A DNA stretch of 10,750 bases, from NCBI GenBank assembly GCA_964529795.1, contig CAZGXM010000072.1:1-10750 (forward strand), read 5' to 3'. This DNA is from CAZGXM01 sp964529795. GTDB taxonomy: Bacteria > Bacillota > JADQBR01. Below the pieces are notes generated by a model, which saw only the letters and a program-made list of their open reading frames with translations, did not search any database and had not been told where the DNA came from. The position numbers were made by a program, and so were the translations under genes. Shown here piece after piece: positions 1 to 6,819 of the stretch. Each line of letters begins with the position of its first letter. Position 1 is the stretch's first letter.

Positions 1-693
1 CAGGGTGGCAACCTGTAAAATTACCGCCAGACCGATGGGAGTCATCATCATGGTGGTGGCAGTGTTGGAAATCCACATGGACAGGAATCCTGTGGCTATC
101 ATGAAGCCAAGTATCAGCCGGTTTGGTCCGGCGCCGATAATACGGATGATATTCAAGGCAATTCGCCGGTGTAAATTCCATTTTTCCATAGCCATGGCAA
201 TCAAAAAACCGCCCATAAACAAGTAAACCAGGTGGTTGGCGTAAGGTGCGGTGGATGCCTTGGAACTCATAGCACCAGTTAACGGAAACAGGAAAATGGG
301 CATCAGTGAAGTTGCCGGAATGGGGATTGCCTCGGTAATCCACCAGGTGGCAATCCAGGCGGTACTGGCCAGAACTGCCTGCGCTTCTGGTTTCATTTCC
401 GGCGGAGCAGGCATCAGTAAAAGAACAAGGAAAAGAACAGGGCCTAAAAAGAGACCGATTTTTTGACGTATGCCGTAACCGTCATTGCTCATACCCGAGT
501 TATTCCCGCCGTTGCCGGTTCCCCTGCCTCCGCCGGGCAGGACTTTTTTTGCAAGTTTCTTTTCTTTGTCGGGCAAATTATCAGCCATCTCGGCCATAAC
601 GGTAAAATCAAGCTTCAATAGTTTTTTGGTGCTGTTATGCAGTTTCCACAAATAATCCCAAAAGTCTTTCAAGCTTCCTGCAAGTGTACTCAT
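1..693 (-). CDS. DASS/SLC13-family anion (dicarboxylate-type) permease, 3'-truncated by window edge
   Basis: Membrane symporter of the divalent anion:Na+ family, which imports C4-dicarboxylates, citrate, sulfate or related anions. Only the first 231 residues are present; about half the protein lies beyond position 1. Start ATG at 693-691 follows an excellent AAAGGAGG site with 6-7 nt spacing. Seen in the translation: a hydrophilic N-terminus of about 75 residues with a Gly/Asn-rich stretch (LPGGGRGTGNGGNNSG, residues 52-67), a first membrane segment at about 77-95, the family motif WWITEAIPIPATS at 117-129, and the substrate/Na+ motif SNTATTMMMTP at 209-219 (SNT is the first ion/substrate site in the VcINDY structure). 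The long charged and Gly-rich cytosolic leader is longer than in VcINDY-like members. It diverges from a CitA/DcuS-type sensor kinase gene, so it is probably the transporter controlled by that system. The exact substrate cannot be read from this half. Confidence 0.9.
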   Translation of the reverse strand, partial: MSTLAGSLKDFWDYLWKLHNSTKKLLKLDFTVMAEMADNLPDKEKKLAKKVLPGGGRGTGNGGNNSGMSNDGYGIRQKIGLFLGPVLFLVLLLMPAPPEMKPEAQAVLASTAWIATWWITEAIPIPATSLMPIFLFPLTGAMSSKASTAPYANHLVYLFMGGFLIAMAMEKWNLHRRIALNIIRIIGAGPNRLILGFMIATGFLSMWISNTATTMMMTPIGLAVILQVATL

Positions 694-728
694 TATAAAC
701 CTCCTTTTTATGACATGAAAATTTGGTT

Positions 729-734
729 AATATA
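729..734 (-). promoter_or_regulatory. Candidate -10 box for the DASS permease gene
   Basis: On the minus strand the sequence TATATT lies about 35 bp upstream of the permease start codon and about 20 bp upstream of its ribosome site. No convincing -35 is found at 16-18 bp, so the promoter may need an activator, as would fit control by the adjacent response regulator. Weak call. Confidence 0.25.
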
Positions 735-800
735 AAAGCTGTCCTTATTTATCACCTCCAAAAGTGTTTCATAACCTGTGGCAATCAAGAGACTCATTAT

Positions 801-809
801 TGCTATAAT
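801..809 (+). promoter_or_regulatory. Extended -10 promoter for the sensor kinase operon
   Basis: TGCTATAAT is a perfect extended -10 (TGnTATAAT) of the housekeeping sigma factor. The -35 region at 17 bp (781-786, GCAATC) is poor, which extended -10 promoters tolerate. It predicts a start near 815 and an untranslated leader of roughly 175 nt before the kinase gene. Confidence 0.5.
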
Positions 810-875
810 TAGATTAATTCTGAAAATTTTAACTCAACTGTATTTTAGAATCCGGTATCAAGGGGGGCAATAATT

Positions 876-899
876 TGACCATATTGTTATTAAAGGTCA
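876..899. promoter_or_regulatory. Short inverted repeat, possible operator
   Basis: TGACC at 876-880 and GGTCA at 895-899 form a 5-bp inverted repeat separated by 14 A/T-rich bases, inside the divergent control region between permease and kinase genes. The arm spacing would put both arms on roughly the same helical face over two turns. CitB/DcuR-type regulators bind A/T-rich intergenic DNA, but this short repeat could be chance. Confidence 0.2.
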
Positions 900-989
900 T
901 TTTGTTCAAGGGCTTGTCTGGGTAAAAGATACAAAAGGAATAACTGCAGCGGTGTAGAATTAAAAAGCAGGCTTTCGTCCGAGAAGGAT

Positions 990-2582
990 GTGGTTTCTGT
1001 GAAACGAGAAATGTCCATACAAACCCAGATTACCTGGCTGGCTTCGGGACTGGTTTTTCTCTCCATTCTTATCGGCGGTATTTTTTTGGTGGAGAATTTT
1101 TCTTCCCAACTGGAGCGTGAATTGGCTTCCAAAGCCCTATCTATTGCCAGGACTCTGGCACAGTTGGCAGAAATTCAGCAGGCGGTGGGTAAGCCTGGTG
1201 GCTGGGAAGTGATCCAGCCCATTGCGGAAAAAACCCGTCTGGCCACCAATGTGGAATATATTGTAGTCTTGGATATGAATAAAATTCGCTATTCCCACCC
1301 GCTGCAGGACCGCATTGGTACCAAATTTAGCGGTGGTGATGAAGACCGTGCGTTTGCGGAACATGAGTATATCTCCCGGGCGGAAGGAGTACTGGGGCCA
1401 TCAGTAAGGGCGTTTGTACCGATTATGGCCAACGAAGGGACCAAACAGGTGGGGGTAATTGTCGTGGGTATTTTAACCCCCACCATTTCCAAACTGGTTC
1501 ACGGCATGAGATTCCAGCTTTATTTTTCCTTGTTGGCAGGTCTGGCGGTGGGTATAACCGGGTCGATGGTCTTGGCACGAAACATAAAACGTGCTATGTT
1601 TAATATGGAACCCGGGGAAATTGCCCGCCTGCTGGAAGAACGGGTTGCCGTATTCCAGTCCATTGGCGATGGCATAATAGCCATTGACCGCAACAACAAG
1701 ATTACCATTATTAACGGTGAAGCCCGCAGAATTATTGGCATTTACGATGATGTTGCGGGAAAAGACATCAGCAGTGTCATCCCAAATACCCGCCTGCCCG
1801 GGGTGGCTGAAAGCGGTGTGGCGGAATACCAGCAGGAGATGGTGATAAACAACATAAATATATTGGCTAACCGTATTCCCATCAAAGTAAAAGGGGAAAT
1901 TGTGGGCGCGGTGGCCACTTTCCAGGATAAGACCGAAGTACGGGAAATGGCGGAAGAACTTACCGGCGTGAAAAAGTTTATTGAAGCACTGCGGGTGCAG
2001 AATCACGAGCATCTTAACAAGTTACACACCATTGCCGGACTGATTCAGCTAAAACAATACGAAAAAGTTTTGGACTATATTTTTGCTGTGACGGAAAAAC
2101 AGCAGGAAATTACCGGGTTTATCACAAAAAATTTCAGGGATTACAGTGTTGCTGGGTTACTGCTGGGTAAATATAATCGGGCCAAGGAATTAAAGATTGA
2201 CCTGGAAATTGATAAAAACAGTAAACTGACCGCAATTCCCCGGGGGTTGGACTCGGGCGCCATGGTGGTGATACTGGGTAACCTTTTGGAAAACGCCATG
2301 GATGCCGTGGAAGGGCTTGAAAAAGACAGGCGGGCCATATATTTACATGTGGCAGAGAATGACGAAGGTGTTACAATTTTAGTTAAGGACCGGGGGCGGG
2401 GTATGAAACCGGGGACCAGGGAACAGGTATTTACCAGCGGATTTTCCACCAAAGGCAATAAGAGAGGATATGGTCTGGCCCTGGTGAAAAAATATGTGGA
2501 TGCGGTATCCGGGGTGATAGAATTGAAGTCGCACCTTGACGCGGGTACTGCGGTAAAGGTATTCCTGCCCCGGTATGGATGA
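990..2582 (+). CDS. Sensor histidine kinase, CitA/DcuS family (citrate/C4-dicarboxylate sensing)
   Basis: Membrane two-component sensor that autophosphorylates on extracytoplasmic ligand binding. Domains in order, counted from the GTG at 990: TM1 about 12-34; extracytoplasmic PAS-like sensor 35-170 with RYSHP (R100, H103) and SVRAFVP (R140), matching the ligand-binding Arg/His/Arg pattern of DcuS (R107, H110, R147); TM2 about 174-196; cytoplasmic PAS 220-315; dimerisation helix with phosphoacceptor H339 in QNHEHLNKLH, typical of the CitA group; N box NLLENAMDA (431-439); G1 DRGRGM (467-472); G2 TKGNKRGYGLAL (487-498). The length of 530 is normal. The start is uncertain: AAGGA at 984-988 is too close to GTG 990 and better spaced for the in-frame GTG at 999; ATG 1011 is also possible. 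The next gene is its cognate regulator, 16 nt away. Ligand type is inferred from the binding residues and the neighbouring permease. Confidence 0.93.
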   Translation: MVSVKREMSIQTQITWLASGLVFLSILIGGIFLVENFSSQLERELASKALSIARTLAQLAEIQQAVGKPGGWEVIQPIAEKTRLATNVEYIVVLDMNKIRYSHPLQDRIGTKFSGGDEDRAFAEHEYISRAEGVLGPSVRAFVPIMANEGTKQVGVIVVGILTPTISKLVHGMRFQLYFSLLAGLAVGITGSMVLARNIKRAMFNMEPGEIARLLEERVAVFQSIGDGIIAIDRNNKITIINGEARRIIGIYDDVAGKDISSVIPNTRLPGVAESGVAEYQQEMVINNINILANRIPIKVKGEIVGAVATFQDKTEVREMAEELTGVKKFIEALRVQNHEHLNKLHTIAGLIQLKQYEKVLDYIFAVTEKQQEITGFITKNFRDYSVAGLLLGKYNRAKELKIDLEIDKNSKLTAIPRGLDSGAMVVILGNLLENAMDAVEGLEKDRRAIYLHVAENDEGVTILVKDRGRGMKPGTREQVFTSGFSTKGNKRGYGLALVKKYVDAVSGVIELKSHLDAGTAVKVFLPRYG

Positions 2583-2598
2583 TAAGGAGGGGACTATA

Positions 2599-3270
2599 AT
2601 GATTCGCACGGTAGTTGTGGAAGACGACCCCATGGTAATGGAAGTTGATTGCCAGTATATTGAAAACGTTGAGGGATTTCAGGTCGTCGGCACGGCGGAA
2701 ACGGGGGTTGAGGCCCTGAATGTGATTAAAGAACTAAAACCCCAGCTGGTGATTTTGGACATTTTTTTACCGGGTAAAGACGGGCTGGAAACCCTGCAGG
2801 AAATCAGGCAACTAAATCTGCCCACTGATGTCATCCTGGTTACTGCGGCGCGGGATGTGGATACCATTCAGCAGGTTTTCCGGTTGGGGGCAGTGGATTA
2901 TATTATCAAGCCCTTTAAATTTGACCGTATTAAAAGTGCCCTGGACAGTTATAAAGCACTGCTTGACAAGTTAAAGCAAAAGGAATCCTTAAGCCAGGAG
3001 GATATTGACCAGATTACTTCCGTCAAGACCCGGGAAGTACCGGAAGAACTGCCAAAAGGTTTGACGGAAGTGACCATGAAACAGGTAATGCTGTACCTGT
3101 TTAAGAACAGGCGCAGTCTCTCCGCGGAAGATGTCGCGGAGGGTATTGGCCTGGCACGGGTGACCGCCAGGCGTTATTTGGATTACCTGGAGAAAACCGG
3201 CAAGGTCAAGCTGGAAGTACAGTACGGTTCCGTGGGTCGTCCTATTAACCGGTACCGGATCAAAGAATAG
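2599..3270 (+). CDS. Response regulator, CitB/DcuR/DctR type
   Basis: DNA-binding partner of the upstream kinase. The 223-residue protein has a receiver domain at 1-120 with acidic pocket D9/D10, phosphoacceptor D54 in VILDIFLPG, switch T82 and K104 in IIKPF, then a linker and a C-terminal helix-turn-helix at about 165-200 (SAEDVAEGIGLARVTARRYL) followed by a wing-like segment ending GRPINRYRI. This layout and length match the CitB/DpiA/DcuR group. The start ATG at 2599 is chosen because AAGGAGG at 2584-2590 sits 8 nt upstream; an earlier in-frame ATG at 2575 overlaps the kinase stop and lacks a ribosome site. It likely controls the divergent permease gene and its own operon. Confidence 0.93.
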   Translation: MIRTVVVEDDPMVMEVDCQYIENVEGFQVVGTAETGVEALNVIKELKPQLVILDIFLPGKDGLETLQEIRQLNLPTDVILVTAARDVDTIQQVFRLGAVDYIIKPFKFDRIKSALDSYKALLDKLKQKESLSQEDIDQITSVKTREVPEELPKGLTEVTMKQVMLYLFKNRRSLSAEDVAEGIGLARVTARRYLDYLEKTGKVKLEVQYGSVGRPINRYRIKE

Positions 3271-3287
3271 TGCGGCGGAGGGAGTCT

Positions 3288-4301
3288 ATGGCCAGGAAAC
3301 TGTTTTGGCTAGCAGTCATATTACTGACGATGGTGCTTTTGGGCGGGTGTACCGAACGAGCCCGTGACTTGGAACAGGTTTCTACAGACAAAAGAATTAT
3401 TATCCGTTTTTCTCATGTGGTGGCGGAATCCACCCCCAAGGGACTGGCGGCAAAACGTTTTGCCCATCTGGTCAATGAACGTACCAACGGCAGGGTGGAA
3501 GTGCAGGTCTATCCTAACTCCACTCTTTACAAAGACGGGGAAGAATTCAAGGCGCTTATGGAAAACAATGTGCAGATGATTGCCCCGGCCACTGCAAAGC
3601 TCACGGGTATTTTCCCCCAGTGGCAGATTTTTGACCTGCCCTTTGTATTTGACAGTTATGCCGACGTCCACCGGGCTATGGACGGGGAAGTGGGAAAACA
3701 GCTATTCAAGGTGTTAGCGAAAAAAAATGTGATGGGTTTGGCCATGTGGGACAACGGCTTTAAACAGATGAGCGCCAACCGTCCCTTGCGTGCTTTGGAA
3801 GATTTCCGGGGACTGACCTTTAGAATCATGCCCAGTGCGGTATTGGCCAGGCAGTTCCAGCGGCTGGGAGCGAATGTGAAAGAACTGCCCTTCAGCGAGG
3901 TTTACCGTGCACTGCAGCAGGGTGAAGTGGACGGTGCGGAAAACCCCCTGTCCAACTTTTACACCAAAAAGTTTCACCAGGTACAATCGGATTTGACCAT
4001 CAGCAACCACGGTTATTTGGGTTATGTGGTACTGACCAATCAGAGTTTTTGGGACTCGTTACCCGAAGATATCAAAAAGATTTTGGAAGATACCTTAAAA
4101 GAAGTCACCCTCTGGGAAAGAAAAGAAGCCCAGCGGCAAAACCAGCAGGTTTTAACCAAATTAAAAAATACCAGGGGCATTAAAATCCATTATCTTACCG
4201 GCGGGCAAACCCGGCAGTGGAAAGAAATCCTTCTGCCTATCCAACAGGAATTTGCCGGCGAAATTGGTGAAGACCTGCTTGAAAAAATTAATCAACGTTA
4301 A
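3288..4301 (+). CDS. TRAP-type (DctP family) solute-binding lipoprotein, orphan
   Basis: Extracytoplasmic binding protein of the DctP family, 337 residues. A lipoprotein signal ends in VLLGGC with Cys21, so the mature protein would be tethered to the outer face of the membrane. Family features seen: IIRFSHVV near the mature N-terminus, the carboxylate-binding Arg region LTFRIMPS, and the conserved PFSEVYRALQQGEVDGAENP segment. ATG 3288 is chosen because GGAGGGAG lies just upstream; the in-frame GTG at 3270 overlaps the regulator stop and would add an unlikely RRRES leader. No DctQ or DctM membrane subunit lies in the window. Placement directly after a DcuS-like kinase and its regulator recalls B. 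subtilis DctB, a TRAP-like binding protein that acts as a co-sensor with DctS. It may thus present ligand to the kinase or the divergent permease; this role is inference. Confidence 0.92.
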   Translation: MARKLFWLAVILLTMVLLGGCTERARDLEQVSTDKRIIIRFSHVVAESTPKGLAAKRFAHLVNERTNGRVEVQVYPNSTLYKDGEEFKALMENNVQMIAPATAKLTGIFPQWQIFDLPFVFDSYADVHRAMDGEVGKQLFKVLAKKNVMGLAMWDNGFKQMSANRPLRALEDFRGLTFRIMPSAVLARQFQRLGANVKELPFSEVYRALQQGEVDGAENPLSNFYTKKFHQVQSDLTISNHGYLGYVVLTNQSFWDSLPEDIKKILEDTLKEVTLWERKEAQRQNQQVLTKLKNTRGIKIHYLTGGQTRQWKEILLPIQQEFAGEIGEDLLEKINQR

Positions 4302-4305
4302 GGAT

Positions 4306-5430
4306 ATGATGCCAGTGAGGGTAGATTGGTTAAGGGATTATGCCGGGAAAGAAGGGATATTGATTGGCTGGTGTTCACCGCAGTTAGACCCTGAGGTGGC
4401 GGAATTACTGGCAGAACGCAGGGAACAGGGTTTACAGGCGCCGTTTGTCCGCTGGTCGCCGGAAGAACGAACCGACCCCTGGAAGCTGCTCTCGCAGGCC
4501 AAAAGTATTATCAGCATTGCCTTACCTTACGAAACCGGGATTCCCAAACCGGAAACGGGTGTAAGGGGCAGACTGGCCCGTTTTAGCTGGGGACAGGATT
4601 ACCACTTGATGGTCAGGTCCAAACTGGAAGCCCTGGCCAGGCTTTGTGAAATCCGGTTGGACGCAAAGGTTTTTGCCTATAATGTGGACACGGGACCGTT
4701 AGTGGACCGCTATTGGGCGGTAAAGACGGGGCTGGGGGTATTTGGCAAAAATACTGCGATAATAACCAAAGAATTTGGTTCCTGGGTGGTGCTGGGAGAA
4801 CTGCTGCTGGACGTGGTATTGCCGCCGGAGCGGTCCGGGCCTGTTTTTGGCAAGGAGTATTGCGGCGAATGTGCCCGCTGCCTGACGGTCTGTCCTACCG
4901 GTGCCATTGAGGCGCCTTACCTGGTTAATCCCCATAAGTGTTTGTCCTATCTTACCCAGAAGAAAGGCGTCTTTCCCAGGGAGTACCGGGAAAGAATGGG
5001 GGACAGGCTTTACGGTTGTGATGCCTGCCAGGCGGTATGCCCTCGTAACCGCGAGATGCTCAGTGACAGCGGTGACCGGGTCTTCTCTGACGAAGAGCGG
5101 GAGAGGGCGTATCCCGATCTGGATACGGTGCTTGGCCTGTCAAAAAAGCAGTTCAGACAAATGTTTGGTGACACGGCCTGCGGCTGGCGGGGAAAAAGTG
5201 TCATCCAGCGTAATGCTCTCGTAGCCTGCGGCAACTTGGGCCATATATCCCCGGCGGTTTACCGGGCCGCGGAAAGCGAAAACAGCAACTTACGCGCTCA
5301 TGCTTGCTGGGCGCTGGCCAAGTCCGGGAACAGTAAGGCTAAGGATTATCTTTATAAAAAGATGCAGCGAGAAAATGATACCATGGTACTTGAAGAACTA
5401 AACTGGTGCTTTGAGTCACTTTTGAAGTAA
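4306..5430 (+). CDS. queG: Epoxyqueuosine reductase QueG
   Basis: Cytoplasmic cobalamin-dependent iron-sulfur enzyme that reduces epoxyqueuosine to queuosine at tRNA position 34, the last step of queuosine synthesis. The 374-residue protein shows the catalytic-Asp motif NVDTGPLVDRYWA (D128), the GLGVFGKN segment, two [4Fe-4S] clusters (C186, C189, C192 plus C245; and C238, C241 plus C196, in CGECARCLTVCP and CDACQAVCP), and C-terminal HEAT-like helices (RNALVACGNLGH and following repeat) that bind tRNA. Length fits QueG. It begins 4 nt after the binding-protein stop, suggesting translational coupling. The start is ambiguous: ATG 4306 and ATG 4309 are adjacent and AAGGA (4300-4304) sits very close; GTG 4315 would have better spacing. 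The conserved N-terminal IGWC segment lies inside any of these. No other queuosine gene is nearby, so its place in this operon is incidental or historical. Confidence 0.95.
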   Translation: MMPVRVDWLRDYAGKEGILIGWCSPQLDPEVAELLAERREQGLQAPFVRWSPEERTDPWKLLSQAKSIISIALPYETGIPKPETGVRGRLARFSWGQDYHLMVRSKLEALARLCEIRLDAKVFAYNVDTGPLVDRYWAVKTGLGVFGKNTAIITKEFGSWVVLGELLLDVVLPPERSGPVFGKEYCGECARCLTVCPTGAIEAPYLVNPHKCLSYLTQKKGVFPREYRERMGDRLYGCDACQAVCPRNREMLSDSGDRVFSDEERERAYPDLDTVLGLSKKQFRQMFGDTACGWRGKSVIQRNALVACGNLGHISPAVYRAAESENSNLRAHACWALAKSGNSKAKDYLYKKMQRENDTMVLEELNWCFESLLK

Positions 5431-5492
5431 ACGCCGGTAATGAGATGTAAGTGGCCGGTCCTTGGTTTTTGCCTGTTTGGGGGGGAGTGGAC

Positions 5493-6497
5493 ATGAATAT
5501 AATCAGGGCTATTTATAACGCCATATTCAGGCTTTTTGTGAAAATGTTTGTGGCTTTGTTAATACTTTTAGTGCTGGTACAGGCTGCCGATCATATCAAT
5601 TTTCGTCCCTATGAAAAAGCTGTGATACGCTTTTTGGCCGAACAGGACCCTGCCAAGTTTGCCAAACAGGATATGGAAAAGAAACTAAATCGTCAACTGG
5701 GGCACATACCTGGTGAGGTACGTCCGAAGATTACCCCTGACATTGAGCGCACCTACGAATATAAATTGGAGCAGTGGGATATCTTTAAGCAGAGTATCGG
5801 TGATACGGTATTGATGGTACTGGATATCCTGGGTCTGGGCGGCAAAGAGAAAATTGCGGTTACGGTAAGTGACAGCGATGTACCCGCTTTGGCAGATGCG
5901 CCCGGGAAACTGGAGGGTTACCGGCAGACGTGGACTCAAATAGCAGGGGACAATTTAAAAGAAGCGTTTACGGCTCTTTACCGGGTGATTACGGTCAGGG
6001 TTATGCAAATCGGGGACAAGCCGGTGATAATCGTGAAAAAGACAGTGGTGCCTTATGACCGCACGGATAATATCCTCCGCTGGGCACCGGAGATTGAGAC
6101 CGCTGCTAAGAAATACAATATCGACCCGGCTGTAATTGCCGGGGTGATGGAACAGGAATCCGGCGGTAATGCCAGGGCTGTCAGCCATGCGGGCGCCATC
6201 GGCCTGATGCAGCTTATGCCCGGTACTGCGGAATTTTTGGGTGTGAACCCCTACAATCCTGCGGAAAACATTGACGGCGGTGCTCGTTACCTGGCCATGC
6301 AGTTAAAGAAGTTTGGCAATCTTACTCAAGCTCTGGCCGCGTATAACGCCGGACCGGGTAATGTGTATAACTCCAGGTATCTTTATATTTCTGAAACCCA
6401 GAACTATATCAGAAAAGTACCTAAATTGATAGCCAAGTACAGCGAAAAATTTCACCGCGAAGTGGAAACTACCGTAGAACCGGAATTGGACATCTAG
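5493..6497 (+). CDS. Membrane-anchored lytic transglycosylase (GH23/SLT domain)
   Basis: Cell-wall enzyme that cleaves the MurNAc-GlcNAc bond of peptidoglycan with 1,6-anhydro product formation. The 334-residue protein has an N-terminal hydrophobic anchor at about 10-31, an unassigned extracytoplasmic region of about 165 residues, and a C-terminal SLT domain from about 196. Motifs seen: VMEQESGGNARAVS with catalytic E222, GAIGLMQLMPGTA, GARYLAMQL and ALAAYNAGPGNV, all standard for the Slt70 C-domain family. ATG 5493 is chosen because it follows a GGGGGGAG site; a GTG at 5451 in the same frame would put 14 residues before the anchor. It is the last gene before the hairpin at 6504-6527. Middle-region function is unknown. 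In spore formers such proteins serve growth, sporulation or cell-envelope machine assembly; nothing here decides which. Confidence 0.92.
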   Translation: MNIIRAIYNAIFRLFVKMFVALLILLVLVQAADHINFRPYEKAVIRFLAEQDPAKFAKQDMEKKLNRQLGHIPGEVRPKITPDIERTYEYKLEQWDIFKQSIGDTVLMVLDILGLGGKEKIAVTVSDSDVPALADAPGKLEGYRQTWTQIAGDNLKEAFTALYRVITVRVMQIGDKPVIIVKKTVVPYDRTDNILRWAPEIETAAKKYNIDPAVIAGVMEQESGGNARAVSHAGAIGLMQLMPGTAEFLGVNPYNPAENIDGGARYLAMQLKKFGNLTQALAAYNAGPGNVYNSRYLYISETQNYIRKVPKLIAKYSEKFHREVETTVEPELDI

Positions 6498-6503
6498 CCA
6501 TGA

Positions 6504-6527
6504 AAAACCGGGGCAGACCCCGGTTTT
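6504..6527. terminator. Bidirectional intrinsic terminator
   Basis: AAAACCGGGG (6504-6513) and CCCCGGTTTT (6518-6527) form a perfect 10-bp stem with a CAGA loop, directly after the transglycosylase stop. T-runs exist on both strands (TTTT on plus, TTTTT on minus). The stop codon of the converging small gene lies inside the right arm, so one hairpin ends both transcripts. Confidence 0.85.
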
Positions 6528-6684
6528 AACATTGCTTCAGTTGTTTTTTGGCGGATAAAAGCTTCTGCTTGATAGCCGCTATTTTTTTAGCGTGCTGGCC
6601 GTTACGATTGGTTTTTTCCAGTAAGCGCAGGTAGCTGTTACCCTGCTTCAGGAACAACTGCAAGTCAGCTTTAGATGTAAACAT
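6526..6684 (-). CDS. Small basic hypothetical protein (52 aa)
   Basis: Start ATG 6684-6682 is preceded by GAGGTGA with 8-nt spacing, a good ribosome site, and the frame is open to TAA at 6528-6526. The product begins MFTSKADLQLFLKQGNSYLR and continues LLEKTNRNGQHAKKIAAIKQ. It is Lys/Gln-rich and strongly basic, predicted mainly helical, with one Cys as last residue and no signal peptide. The heptad-like spacing of Leu/Ile suggests a short helical hairpin or coiled coil. I do not recognise a family. Its stop codon lies within the shared terminator and it diverges from the lipoprotein gene at 6820. The strong ribosome site and tidy boundaries are the main reasons to believe it is real. Confidence 0.65.
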   Translation of the reverse strand: MFTSKADLQLFLKQGNSYLRLLEKTNRNGQHAKKIAAIKQKLLSAKKQLKQC

Positions 6685-6722
6685 AATTTCAATCACCTCA
6701 ACAGTAGCTTTTAATCCTATTT

Positions 6723-6739
6723 TTGCCTTATTGTGGCAA
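6723..6739. promoter_or_regulatory. Inverted repeat in divergent promoter region
   Basis: TTGCC (6723-6727) and GGCAA (6735-6739) form a 5-bp inverted repeat around TTATTGT, midway between the small minus-strand gene and the plus-strand lipoprotein gene. On the minus strand it includes TTGCCA, a fair -35 match, though the paired -10 is weak. It could be an operator or chance. Confidence 0.2.
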
Positions 6740-6819
6740 TAATAAACTTTCTTTTTCCGCTGTTTTTACTGACTAATTTTAATTTTCTTGTCACAAACTA
6801 TGCTTGTAGAGGTGATTAT

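Noticed and set aside
5..466. Plus-strand open frames at the left edge
   Set aside because: Antisense of the DASS permease, whose family motifs and ribosome site are clear on the minus strand.
1473..2012. 179-codon minus-strand open frame inside the kinase gene
   Set aside because: Antisense to the PAS and H-box coding region of a clear kinase; no ribosome site and no recognisable protein.
3270..4301. Complete TRAP transporter operon
   Set aside because: Only the binding protein is present; queG follows immediately, and no DctQ/DctM-like membrane genes occur in the window.
6733..6819. Upstream extension of the binding lipoprotein
   Set aside because: It would place 29 hydrophobic codons before a normal lipoprotein signal peptide and has no ribosome site; GAGGTGAT supports ATG 6820.
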